Shown here: positions 26,200-33,989 of the stretch, piece after piece | Layout: the number at the start of each line of letters is the position of its first letter | How positions within the stretch are numbered: position 1 is the stretch's first letter | Origin: Micromonospora orduensis | Lineage (GTDB): Bacteria; Actinomycetota; Actinomycetes; Mycobacteriales; Micromonosporaceae | DNA length: 33,989 nt | Direction of reading: 5' to 3' | Assembly (NCBI RefSeq): GCF_006228125.1 | Contig: NZ_VDFY01000164.1 | Span: forward strand, 1-33,989 | Position numbers and translations under genes: made by a program | Notes under the pieces: model-generated | What the model was told of the DNA's origin: nothing | The model's input: only the letters and a program-made list of their open reading frames with translations | Database searches by the model: none

Positions 26200-28209
26200 T
26201 TCTCCGTTGCCTGAGACGTCGTTGACCAATCGTCACACCGTGCACACCGGCGGGCCGTCGACCATGGCGGCCGACGGCCGCCGCGTACTCCTCGCGGTCG
26301 CGGACGCCCCGTGCGACAGGTGGTTTCTCGATCAGATGCTCGCCCGATCAGGCGGGGAGTCGGTACGACCCCTCGACGCGACGGTGGCGGCGTCGACCGC
26401 CGACCGTCTCCTGGTCGATACGCCAGTCGGGCTGCGACTGTCCTCGCCCGAGCTGCGACGCGGTACTGGGTTCCGTTCCGCCGCCGGTGCGCCGCGCCCT
26501 GCACGAGACGGCGGCCATGGTGCTGGCCGAGACGGGACACCCGGCCCAGGCCGCCAGCCAGATGCTGCGGGCCATGCCGCTGGCGAGCGCCGCCGCTCGG
26601 ATGGCGGCCTCCCAACTGGTGACCGAACCGGCGGTGAGCCCGACACTCGCGGCGGACCTGCTGCTCGCCGACGGCGCCCCCGACGAGCCGGATGCCCGCC
26701 TGGACGGCTCATCGCCACCGCCGACAACCTCTTCCTGGCCGCGCGGCTCACCGAGGCGTTGGCGTTGCTGCACGACGCGGTGGCCGCCGACCATGTCGGG
26801 CCGCGCCAGCGGGCCGTCCTGTTCGACGGCATGGGCACCTACTACGCGTCCCAGCGCCCCTCCCTGTCCTTGGCCTATGGAGCGAGCGCTGGAACAGCAC
26901 CCGGATGCCGCCGGCCGAAGCTGGGTCCTGACGACGCTGGCCGAGGTGGCGGCCAGGTACGGCCACCGGGGCGCCGATCAGCTGCTCGCCGAGGCCGAGC
27001 GGGCGCAGGCCACCGCGCCGACGCCCGGCGGCGCGGTCCAGTTGGCCATGGCGAGCGCGGCCAGCGCCACCGGCGCCGGGCAGCTGCCGTGTGCCGGGCT
27101 GATCCTTCAAGAGGTGGAGGCCGCCGAACCTGCGGCGCGGAGCCAGCGGGTCTTCCTGTGCGTCGACCGGATCGCCAACGACATCTCGCGGGGCCGCTTC
27201 GCCGAGGCGCGAACCGCCCTCGACGACCTCACCACGGAGATCGACACCCTCGGGGTGGCGGCGCGGCCGCTGTTCACGCCCTGGACTGCGTCGCGCACCT
27301 CGCGGTGGGGGAGTTCTCCGAGGCCGAGGCGCGCGCCCGACTGGCGCTCAAGGGGCCCGCCGACGCCCGGCTGGACGGCGCGCGCCTCAGCCTGCTCGCC
27401 ACGGTGGTGGAGGTTCTCCTGCACCGGGGCGAGGTGACCGTGGCACGTGCGCTGCTGGCGTCCGAGCGCCCCACGCCGCACTGGCCGGACGGCATGCAGT
27501 GGTACCGCCTGGGTTGTGCCATCGCCGGGGACCCCGAACCGGAACGCCATGGCGCGCTGATTCGGGCCACCATCGACCTGACCGGGCGCTCGCTGACTCA
27601 GCTGCTTCTGGTGCCGCATTCCGGGCCGCGCCTGGTCCGTGCCGCGCTGACGCTCGGCGACACGCCGCGGGCCCAGGCGCTCGCCAACCACCTGAAGCGG
27701 GTCGCCGCCAGGACGAACGACCCGCTGTGGGGAGGCATCGCCCATCACGTGGATGGGCTCATCACCGGTGACCCCGACGCGTTGCGGACGTCGGTTGCCC
27801 GGCTGCGAACCACCTCGGCGCGTCCGGCACTGGCCGACGCGCTGCTGGGCCTGGCCCGCTCACCGCTGGTCCCGGCGCGGGAGGCGCTCACCGCCTCGGA
27901 GACCTGTGCCGCGCTCTACGCACGCCTCGGCGCGATCGGCGACGAGGACCAGGTCCGTCGGGTCAACCGCGCCATCGGCGACCGGAGTCGAGCCCCGGCG
28001 CGGTGTGACGGCTTTGACGCGCTCACCCCGCCGAGGCCCGGGTCGCCGAACTGCTGGCGCGCGGCGCGACGAAGCAGCAGGCGGCGAGCGAACTCTTCCT
28101 GTCGTTCCACACCGTGGACACCCACCTGCGGGCCATCTACGGCAAGCTCGGTGTCCGGAGCCGGGTGGCGCTCGCCCGAGCCTGGGACGCCCGGGAAACC
28201 GGCGTCTGA
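26200..28209 (+). pseudogene. LuxR/LAL-type transcriptional regulator broken by multiple frameshifts
   Basis: Protein-like sequence of a large ATP-binding LuxR-family regulator is spread over three forward frames. Pieces: RVLLAVADAP (Walker B-like area, about 26280); VRRALHETAAMVLAETGHP from about 26463; ATADNLFLAARLTEALALLHDAV from about 26706; MERALEQHPDAAGRSWVLTTL from about 26878; ALDCVAHLAVGEFSEAEAR from about 27270; and the HTH AEARVAELLARGATKQQAAS ... TVDTHLRAIYGKL from 28030 to TGA 28207-28209. Each switch needs a frameshift, about five in all; the last is consistent with loss of one base in a Pro-Ala pair at 28028-28030. The Walker A motif is absent, so the 5' end is also lost. The helical tetratricopeptide-like middle and HTH would have made a gene activator. 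Confidence 0.82.
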
Positions 28210-28482
28210 GCCCCGTAACCGCGGTGGAGACTCAGTGCCGCGCCTCGACCGTCAGCGGATCCGCGCATGGTGGACGGGCTTCCTCGCAGTGAGGGCTCCG
28301 GGAGGGCAGCAGCAGCGCGCGGACCGGCCCGATGCCCTGGGCCGGAGTTTTGCGACATGCCTTTCGGCTAGGGCGTCGAATGTCCAGGTCCCAGGGCGGA
28401 TCCGGACGATGGACCCAGGTCTCGTCGGACCGGCGGCGGACGACCGTGATCATCTGGGCCCGACGGACCCGACCTCCTGCGG

Positions 28483-29856
28483 TCAGCGCACCTTCCCGGC
28501 CAGCAGGTCGCCGACGGCGGCACGGACCGGGTCCGGGTTCGCCCAGCTCCAGTTGGGGTGTGCCCGGTTGGTGAGCAGCGCGAGGACGAGTTTGCGCTGC
28601 GGGTCCACCAGGAGCGACGGACCGGCGAACCCGGTGTGGCCGAAGGTCCGCGCCGAGGCCAGCCCGCCCATGAACCAGGGTTGGTTGAGCACGACCCCGA
28701 GGCCGTGTGCCGAGGTGCGGCGGGGGCGCTCGGGGTCGACAGCCGGCTTCCCGGCGTTGAGGTTGGTGAGCATCCGTCGCACCGTCGCCGCGGCGAGGAT
28801 CCGCCTGCCCTGGTAGGTGCCGCCGTCGAGAAGGAGCTGACCGACGGCGGCGAGATCGGTGGCGGTGGCGAAGACGCCGGCGTGACCGGCGACCCCGCCG
28901 AGGTGGTTGGCGACGTCGTCGTGGACGGTGCCGCGCAGCAGGCCGCGCGACGAGCGGGCGTCGGTGGCGACCAGGCGGGCGGCTCGGGCGCCGGCGGACA
29001 GCCACGTGGTGGGGTTGAAGCCGGTGTCGCGCAGCCCCAGCGGAGCGGTGAGGTTGGTCTTGAGAGCCTCATCGAGGCGTTGACCGGTGACCTTCTCGAC
29101 GATTCTGCCGGCGACCATGAGCCCGACGCTGGAGTAGCGGAACGTGTCACCGGGCACGGCGCCGGAGACCAGCGGCGTGGCGAGCACGGCGTTCCAGCGG
29201 GCGGCGTTGTCCGACAGGCCGGTGACCTTCGCGCCGACCGGGAGGCCGCTGGTGTGGGTGAGCAGCATCTCGACGGTGATCCGGTCCTTGCCGGCGCCGA
29301 TGAAGCCGGGCAGGTAGTCGCGGACCGGCGCGCCCAGCTCGACGCGTCCCCGGTCGACCTGCTGGAGCAGCAGGATGGCGGTGTAGACCTTGGTGACCGA
29401 GGCGAGATCGAAGACGGAGTCGGGTCGCATCGCGACGCGTTGGTTCGCGGGGAGCAGTCTCGGGCCGGCCCCGTACCGCAGCGCCTCACCGACGGCCGTG
29501 TGCACCGTCGTCTTCCCACCGACCAGGACGACCGCGACCGCGCCGGGGAAGCCCTTGTGCTGGACGGTCTGTGGGGTGCCGGGCAGGTGCCGCCGGAGCA
29601 GGGCGGTCACGTCCGCGGCGTAGCGGGCCTGACCGGCGGGCGGGGCGACACCACTCGGGGACGGCGCGCCGGAGGCCGCCGGGCTCTGCCCGGCCGAGCC
29701 GAACCCGACCCTGTTGCCCGCCGCGTCGGTCGCGGTGACCGCGCCAGTTGGGCCGCCGACGGCCGGATCAGCCGCGCCGTTGTCGCCGCAGCCGGTCAGG
29801 GCGGAGGTCGCGGCGGCCAGGCCAGCTCCGAGCAGGGTACGACGGGCAACGGGCAT
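28483..29856 (-). CDS. Serine hydrolase of the beta-lactamase/esterase fold, lipoprotein
   Basis: This 457-residue exported protein belongs to the class C beta-lactamase-like hydrolases (esterases, D-aminopeptidases, penicillin-binding relatives). The catalytic S153-V-T-K156, Y242-S-S244 in place of Y-A/S-N, and H408-T-G410 are visible. LLTHTSGL (199-206) is a family hallmark. The N-terminus has RRTLLGAG, usable by the Tat route, and a lipobox ALTGC with cysteine 23, followed by a Gly/Pro/Ser linker to about residue 75. ATG 29856 has no clear ribosome-binding site. The substrate is unknown; true beta-lactamase activity is not implied. It is divergent from the FAD enzyme at 30089. Confidence 0.88.
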   Translation of the reverse strand: MPVARRTLLGAGLAAATSALTGCGDNGAADPAVGGPTGAVTATDAAGNRVGFGSAGQSPAASGAPSPSGVAPPAGQARYAADVTALLRRHLPGTPQTVQHKGFPGAVAVVLVGGKTTVHTAVGEALRYGAGPRLLPANQRVAMRPDSVFDLASVTKVYTAILLLQQVDRGRVELGAPVRDYLPGFIGAGKDRITVEMLLTHTSGLPVGAKVTGLSDNAARWNAVLATPLVSGAVPGDTFRYSSVGLMVAGRIVEKVTGQRLDEALKTNLTAPLGLRDTGFNPTTWLSAGARAARLVATDARSSRGLLRGTVHDDVANHLGGVAGHAGVFATATDLAAVGQLLLDGGTYQGRRILAAATVRRMLTNLNAGKPAVDPERPRRTSAHGLGVVLNQPWFMGGLASARTFGHTGFAGPSLLVDPQRKLVLALLTNRAHPNWSWANPDPVRAAVGDLLAGKVR

Positions 29857-30088
29857 CGGGTGATCGTGGCAGCCGACGGAAGGTGACGCCAGACCGGTTC
29901 ACCCGAACGTCGACATCGTCCAGCGTGCTGGCCGGTATCCGACACCCGCGTGGAGCCGTCCGGGCGACGTCCGGCGTGTGTGCAACGATCGATGCGCAGT
30001 CTCTGAACGGCCGTCCACCGCCCCGTCCGCGTAGCGTCCACCGACGGGCTCGGGGAGGCGCCACGCCTCGTAACTCTTGGAGAGCACG

Positions 30089-31468
30089 ATGTCCCTCTCT
30101 CCGGCTCAGGTCTTCGCCGCGCTCAACGCCGCGCCGCCTCCCGGCCAGGCGTCGCCGGTCGTGGGCAAGGCCGTCGTGGTCGGCGGCAGCGTCGCCGGGC
30201 TGCTTGCCGCGCGGGTGCTGTCCGACTACGCGCAGAGTGTGGTCATCATCGAGCGTGACGACCTCCAGGTGACCGGCGAGCGGCCCGGTGTCCCGCAGGG
30301 CACGCAGTTGCACGCGCTGCTGCCCGGTGGTTTCCTCCAGCTCGAACGGCTGTTTCCCGGCTTTCGCGAGCAGGCCCTGGCGGCGGGGGCGGTCGAGGCT
30401 CCGCCCGCGGCCAGACGGACGTACCTCGACGGTCGGTTGAAGGTTGTCGTGCCCGACGACGCCGACAGCCTGGCGGGCAGCCGTCCGCTGCTGGAGGGGC
30501 TGATCCGCCAGCAGGTGCTCCGGCTGCCCAACGTCAAGACGGTGGTCGCCCGCGCCACCGGCCTCGTCTTCGACGGGGCCGCCGTCGCCGGGGTCCGCTG
30601 CGATGTGGACGGGCTCCCGGGCGCGGAGAGCGCCGACCTCGTGGTGGACGCCATGGGGCGGTCGAGCAGACTGTCGGACTGGCTGGAGCAGGGCGGCTGG
30701 GAGCGGCCCGTCACTCGGCGGATGACTGTGCACCTGAACTACGCGACGGCGCTGTTCCGGCGCCCCGAGGCGAGCCCCGACCTGGCGGTCGTCATGGCGC
30801 TGCTCAGCCCGAAGATGTCCTCGGACGTGGCCGGCGCCGCGTTCTTCGCCATCGAGGACGGCCGGTGGATGGCCATGATGGCCGGGTACGGGGACCATCG
30901 GCCGGGTCGTACCGCCGAGGACTTCGTACGCCGGCTGCGCGAGCAGTTCCCGCCGGAGTTCGGCGAGGTCGCCCGGAGCGAGATGATCGGCGACGTCCGG
31001 ACGTACGCGCACGCCGACAGCCGGCGACGGGACTTCCACGCGTTGGCGCGGTTCCCCGCCGGGCTCGTCAGCGTCGGGGACGCCGTCGCCTCGTTCAACC
31101 CCGTGTACGGGCAGGGGATGACGGCGGCCGCCCTGCACGCGGCGTGCCTGTCGACGTACCTGCGCTCCAACCCGGACCTGAGCGTGCCCGCCCGCGCGTA
31201 CCTCGACATGCAGAAGGTCGTGGTGGACGCGGCCTGGTCGATCTCGACATCGGCGGACCTGGCGCTGCCCCACGTCGACGGGCCCTACCCGCGCGGCTAC
31301 CGGCTCTCCAGCTGGGCCAGCCGGCAGATCGTGGCGGCGACGGTCACCGACGTCGCGGTCGCCCGGCGGTTCAACGACGTCGTCTCGATGCGGGAGCATC
31401 CGCGCACGCTGGGCACCCCGGGGCTTCTCCTGCGGGCCCTGCGTGCCAACCGGCACGCCCGCGGCTGA
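30089..31468 (+). CDS. FAD-dependent monooxygenase/oxidoreductase
   Basis: This 459-residue flavoprotein of the p-hydroxybenzoate hydroxylase-like fold should hydroxylate or oxidise a small organic substrate using NAD(P)H and FAD. The dinucleotide-binding motif is VVGGSVAGLLAARVL (30-44) with the acidic end IIERDD. The DG-type motif is VDAMGRSS (186-193) and the FAD-ribityl motif is GDAVASFNPVYGQGM (330-344). GGAG precedes ATG 30089; an in-frame TTG at 30077 is less likely. It stands alone, divergent from the serine hydrolase and convergent with the UPF0303 gene, so context gives no substrate. Confidence 0.88.
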   Translation: MSLSPAQVFAALNAAPPPGQASPVVGKAVVVGGSVAGLLAARVLSDYAQSVVIIERDDLQVTGERPGVPQGTQLHALLPGGFLQLERLFPGFREQALAAGAVEAPPAARRTYLDGRLKVVVPDDADSLAGSRPLLEGLIRQQVLRLPNVKTVVARATGLVFDGAAVAGVRCDVDGLPGAESADLVVDAMGRSSRLSDWLEQGGWERPVTRRMTVHLNYATALFRRPEASPDLAVVMALLSPKMSSDVAGAAFFAIEDGRWMAMMAGYGDHRPGRTAEDFVRRLREQFPPEFGEVARSEMIGDVRTYAHADSRRRDFHALARFPAGLVSVGDAVASFNPVYGQGMTAAALHAACLSTYLRSNPDLSVPARAYLDMQKVVVDAAWSISTSADLALPHVDGPYPRGYRLSSWASRQIVAATVTDVAVARRFNDVVSMREHPRTLGTPGLLLRALRANRHARG

Positions 31469-31477
31469 CGCTCGCCC

Positions 31478-31506
31478 GTGGGCCGGGCCCGGTGGGCCCG
31501 ACCCAC
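31478..31506. terminator. Terminator hairpin between convergent monooxygenase and UPF0303 genes
   Basis: GTGGGCCGGGCCC (31478-31490) pairs with GGGCCCGACCCAC (31494-31506), 13 bp with one mismatch and a 3-nt loop, between the two stop codons. Confidence 0.7.
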
Positions 31507-31516
31507 AGGTGGCGGG

Positions 31517-31993
31517 TCAGCGCGGGAGCCGGCCGAGGATGTCGACGACGAAGCGGTGGTCGTCGAGCTGCGGGAGCCCGGACACCCCGAACCAGCCCAC
31601 GACGCCCGTGCCGCGTACACGCAGCGGCACCGCGCCGCCGGCTGCGGCGTACCGCGAGGCGGGCAGAGCGAACTTCTCGGTGAGCGTCGTCTGCTTGTCC
31701 TGGCAGAGCCGGGCCATGTACAGCGACGAGTGCTCGAACCGCATGACCACCCGCCCCTTGCGGCGCAGCCACCCGTCGTTGTCCGCCGTCGAGCCCGGCA
31801 GACCGCAGTGGAACAGCTGACGCCCGGCCCGCCACACACCGACCGAGATCGGGAGCCGCTGCTGCGCGGCGGCCGTGACAGCCAGCACGCCCAGCTCGTA
31901 CGCGTCCGTCTCGGTCAGGCCCGCGAGCTCCAGCTCGCTCTCCTCGCGCAGCAGATCGTCAAGCGTCGGCCACTGGTCATGGTCGGATGACAT
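31517..31993 (-). CDS. UPF0303/heme-degrading domain protein (GlcG/HbpS-like)
   Basis: This 158-residue protein matches the UPF0303 family, which shares the GlcG/HbpS heme-binding fold. Visible family segments are AYELGVLAVTAAAQQRLPISVGVWRAGRQLFHCGLPG, split here by no gap, then DNDGWLRRKGRVV, FEHSSLYMARLC and FALPASRYAAAGGAVPLRV. The ending GVVGWFGVSGLPQLDDHRFVVD is the conserved C-terminal signature. The ligand is uncertain and heme degradation has not been shown for most members. ATG 31993 is preceded by GAGGAG. It lies 34 nt behind the SDR gene on the same strand, so the two are probably cotranscribed. Confidence 0.83.
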   Translation of the reverse strand: MSSDHDQWPTLDDLLREESELELAGLTETDAYELGVLAVTAAAQQRLPISVGVWRAGRQLFHCGLPGSTADNDGWLRRKGRVVMRFEHSSLYMARLCQDKQTTLTEKFALPASRYAAAGGAVPLRVRGTGVVGWFGVSGLPQLDDHRFVVDILGRLPR

Positions 31994-32027
31994 GTGTCTT
32001 CTCCTCGTCGAGCGGATGGAACGTCGA

Positions 32028-33488
32028 TCACCAGGCGCAGGGCGCGTAGTCCTTCAGGAAGACCCCGTGCAGGTCCTCGCCCTGCTCGCCGCGCACGATC
32101 GGGTCGTACACCCGCGCGGCACCGTCGACCAGGTCGAGGGGGGCGTGGAAGCCCTCGTCGGCCAGGCGCATCTTCGTCGGGTGCGGCCGCTCGTCGGTGA
32201 TCCAGCCGGTGTCCACGCTTGTCATCAGGATGCCGTCGGTAAGCATCTCCTGGGCGCTGGTGCGGGTCAGCATGTTCAACGCGGCCTTGGCCATGTTGGT
32301 GTGCGGGTGCCCCGGCCCCTTGTAGCCGCGGCCGAACTGGCCCTCCATCGCCGAGACGTTCACCACGTACTTGCGGCGGGCCGGCGCGGCGGCCATCGCC
32401 GGGCGCAGGCGGCTGACCAGCACGAACGGCGCGGTCACGTTGCACAGTTGCACCTCGAGCAGCTCGACCGGGTCGACCTCGTGCACCCGCTGGACCCAGC
32501 TGTTCACCGGGTCGAGGTCCGGCACCAGGCCGCCGGCGTCGATGGCGGTGGACGCGGCGATCCGTTCCGGTGAGGCCGAGCCGCTGGTCAACGCCAGCGC
32601 GGTGAGCGCGTGGGGGGTGAGCGCCGTCGACTGCGGGCCGGCGGTCAGGCTGCCCGCCGGCCCGCCCTGGCCGTCGGGCTTGGCGAACGTGATCAGCTCG
32701 GGCAGCGGACCGTCCGGCAGGGCCGCGGCCTCCGCGGCGACGAGCTGGCCGTACGCCCCGGGGGAGCGGCGAACGGTCTGCGCCGCGTTGTTGATCAGGA
32801 TGTCGAGCGGTCCCTGGCTGCTGACCGAGTCGGCGAGGGCGATCACCTGGGCCGGGTCGCGCAGGTCGATCCCGACGATCCGCAGGCGGTGCAGCCAGTC
32901 GGCGCTGTCCGGCATCGCGGCGAACCGGCGGACCGCGTCGTGGGGGAAGCGCGTGGTGACGGTCGTGTGCGCGCCGTCGCGCAGCAGCCGCAACGCGATG
33001 TACATGCCGATCTTGGCCCGGCCGCCGGTGAGCAGGGCGCGCCGACCGGTCAGGTCGGTACGGGCGTCCCGGCGTTCCCGGTTGAGCGCGGCGCAGGACG
33101 GGCAGAGCTGGTGGTAGAAGGCGTCGACCTCGCGGTAGCGCTGCTTGCAGATGTAGCAGCCGCGCGGGTTGTGCAGGAAGCCGGCCGTGGTGCCTGTGGT
33201 GGGCGAGGCGAGGGGGATGCCCTGGGTCTCGTCGTCGATCCGGCCCGGGGCGCCGGTGGCGGTGGCCTCCGTCACGGCGCGGTCGGCGGCCAGGATGGCG
33301 TCCCGCCGTTCCTCGCGCCGCCGCTGCTTGATCACCTTGTACAGCTTCGCGGTGGCCCGCTGCACCCGCACCACGTCGGGGTGGTCGGGTGGCAGGGACT
33401 CCAGCGCCTCGAAGACGCTGAGGCAGGTCTCCAGCCGGTTCTGGTCGATCCCGTCCTGACCGTTTTCGGTAATGCTGTCCGCCGTCAT
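32028..33488 (-). CDS. SDR-family oxidoreductase with Cys4 zinc-binding-like N-terminal region and atypical active site
   Basis: This 486-residue protein has an N-terminal helical part (about 1-75), a linker, a Cys4 cluster C111-x2-C114 ... C129-x2-C132 (GCYICKQRY, LCPSCAAL) that looks like a zinc ribbon or knuckle, and then an SDR Rossmann domain: TGGRAKIG (154-161), DILINNAA (229-236), VNVSAMEG with Ser379, and KAALNML with Lys401. The YxxxK tyrosine is not there: the position four before Lys401 is Thr397 (HTNMAK). An insertion of about 90 residues lies between NNAA and the active-site serine. The function is unknown. ATG 33488 is favoured over GTG 33515, though neither has a strong ribosome-binding site. 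Confidence 0.82.
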   Translation of the reverse strand: MTADSITENGQDGIDQNRLETCLSVFEALESLPPDHPDVVRVQRATAKLYKVIKQRRREERRDAILAADRAVTEATATGAPGRIDDETQGIPLASPTTGTTAGFLHNPRGCYICKQRYREVDAFYHQLCPSCAALNRERRDARTDLTGRRALLTGGRAKIGMYIALRLLRDGAHTTVTTRFPHDAVRRFAAMPDSADWLHRLRIVGIDLRDPAQVIALADSVSSQGPLDILINNAAQTVRRSPGAYGQLVAAEAAALPDGPLPELITFAKPDGQGGPAGSLTAGPQSTALTPHALTALALTSGSASPERIAASTAIDAGGLVPDLDPVNSWVQRVHEVDPVELLEVQLCNVTAPFVLVSRLRPAMAAAPARRKYVVNVSAMEGQFGRGYKGPGHPHTNMAKAALNMLTRTSAQEMLTDGILMTSVDTGWITDERPHPTKMRLADEGFHAPLDLVDGAARVYDPIVRGEQGEDLHGVFLKDYAPCAW

Positions 33489-33626
33489 GCGTCTTCGTCT
33501 CGTCCCGTTCCCCACGCCGGATCATTCCGGCCCGCCCACGTCCGACCCAGAACTGTACGCACCTGGGGGGCCGTGCTGCATCCCGCGCGTCGGCAGGTCG
33601 ACGGCGTGGGGGTGGTGGCACGGGGT

Positions 33627-33664
33627 GGCCGTGCGTGGCGACCGCCGAGTCGCCACGCACGGCC
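33627..33664 (-). terminator. Strong hairpin terminator of the CBM2 gene
   Basis: A perfect 15-bp inverted repeat, GGCCGTGCGTGGCGA (33627-33641) with TCGCCACGCACGGCC (33650-33664), has an 8-nt loop. It lies 18 nt past the stop of the minus-strand CBM2 gene. Confidence 0.8.
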
Positions 33665-33681
33665 GTTGGAGCCGTCGGCGT

Positions 33682-33987
33682 TCAGCCGGCGGTACAGGAA
33701 CGGATCTGCGGCCGGGCGCCGCTGTTGCCGTTGAACATCGTGGTGAAGCCGAAGGTGTTGCCGCTGCCGTTGGACCGCATGGTCATGTTGCCGCTGCCGT
33801 CCCAGGAGGCGGTGCCGTTCCAGGTGGTGGAGACCTGCTGGGGTGAGGGGATCGCCACGACCACGGTCCAGGTGCTGGCGCCGCTGACCGTCACCGAGGT
33901 GTTGTACCGGTCACCCCAGACGTTCGTGGTCGTCGCCGTCGCGGTGCAACTGCCGCAGGGCGGTGGGGTGGTGCCGCAGGTGGGCGG
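33682..33987 (-). CDS. C-terminal CBM2 module of a secreted protein (5' end outside window)
   Basis: The minus-strand frame is open from the window edge to TGA at 33682-33684, about 101 residues. It begins with a Pro/Thr/Cys-containing linker and continues as a family 2 carbohydrate-binding module: CTATATTTNVWGDRYNTSV, TWTVVVAIPSPQQV, WNGTASWDGSGNMT and FGFTTMFNGN, ending RSCTAG. The first and last cysteines would form the usual disulfide. Such modules bind cellulose or xylan and are attached to glycoside hydrolases or lytic enzymes. The catalytic domain is beyond the window. Confidence 0.85.
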   Translation of the reverse strand, partial: PPTCGTTPPPCGSCTATATTTNVWGDRYNTSVTVSGASTWTVVVAIPSPQQVSTTWNGTASWDGSGNMTMRSNGSGNTFGFTTMFNGNSGARPQIRSCTAG

Positions 33988-33989
33988 GG

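Noticed and set aside
26124..26838. Minus-strand open frames across the broken regulator
   Set aside because: They are arginine/serine-rich shadows without ribosome-binding sites, while the plus strand carries recognisable regulator sequence.
28210..28482. Possible small gene or RNA between the broken regulator and the serine hydrolase
   Set aside because: No ribosome-binding site, conserved-looking peptide or stable long hairpin was found; only short scattered GGTCC/GGACC matches.
25868..28816. A single 982-codon frame on the plus strand taken as one protein
   Set aside because: Only parts of it read like a LAL regulator; the rest of that protein lies in two other frames, so it is a pseudogene and the long frame is partly accidental.

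Overview
The window is about 34 kb of very GC-rich DNA with dense GC3-biased genes, frequent GTG starts, twin-arginine and lipoprotein signals, a furA-katG pair, a SigC-like ECF sigma factor, a small two-domain laccase and a CBM2 module behind a Pro/Thr linker. Together these point to a filamentous actinobacterium. Micromonosporaceae is my best guess, but this is inference because no rRNA or other marker gene is present.

Layout. Positions 1-403 hold the 3' end of a secreted protein with a carbohydrate-binding-like module, closed by a strong hairpin. Positions 603-2346 hold a zinc alcohol dehydrogenase and a tail-anchored protein of unknown function. Positions 2393-5158 hold a furA-katG oxidative-stress operon with an apparently leaderless promoter. 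Positions 5238-8119 hold a secreted beta-propeller protein, an LRV/HEAT-type repeat protein and a SigC-like sigma factor. Positions 8180-13696 (minus) encode one giant single-chain acyl-CoA carboxylase of eukaryotic architecture, with a YjbR-like gene upstream. Positions 14478-17009 hold a polar amino-acid ABC importer with a hairpin between the binding-protein and permease genes.

The most interesting part is 17313-24831, a tight four-gene operon whose products all appear to be exported. They are a Tat-type small laccase, a 1316-residue protein (ThuA domain interrupted by a discoidin-like domain, then a glucose/sorbosone-dehydrogenase propeller, PKD, an unnamed domain and DUF1080), a plastocyanin-like cupredoxin with three Ig-like repeats, and a beta-helix-like protein. 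The unnamed roughly 80-residue domain recurs at the C-terminus of the cupredoxin protein. I infer an extracellular sugar-oxidation electron chain: sugar to quinoprotein-like dehydrogenase to cupredoxin to laccase to oxygen.

Positions 24832-28209 are a patch of gene decay. It holds an orphan pair of ATACCTC-type palindromes, a truncated and frameshifted DUF1996 gene, a small intact membrane-protein gene and a LuxR/LAL-type regulator broken by about five frameshifts. Positions 28483-33987 return to intact genes: a beta-lactamase-fold serine hydrolase lipoprotein, an FAD monooxygenase, a UPF0303 heme-degrading-type protein, an unusual SDR with a Cys4 zinc-binding-like N-terminal region and a replaced catalytic tyrosine, and the C-terminus of a CBM2 protein at the right edge. 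Several convergent or tandem gene ends are marked by long GC-rich hairpins. I saw no tRNA, rRNA, CRISPR array, insertion sequence or phage gene.
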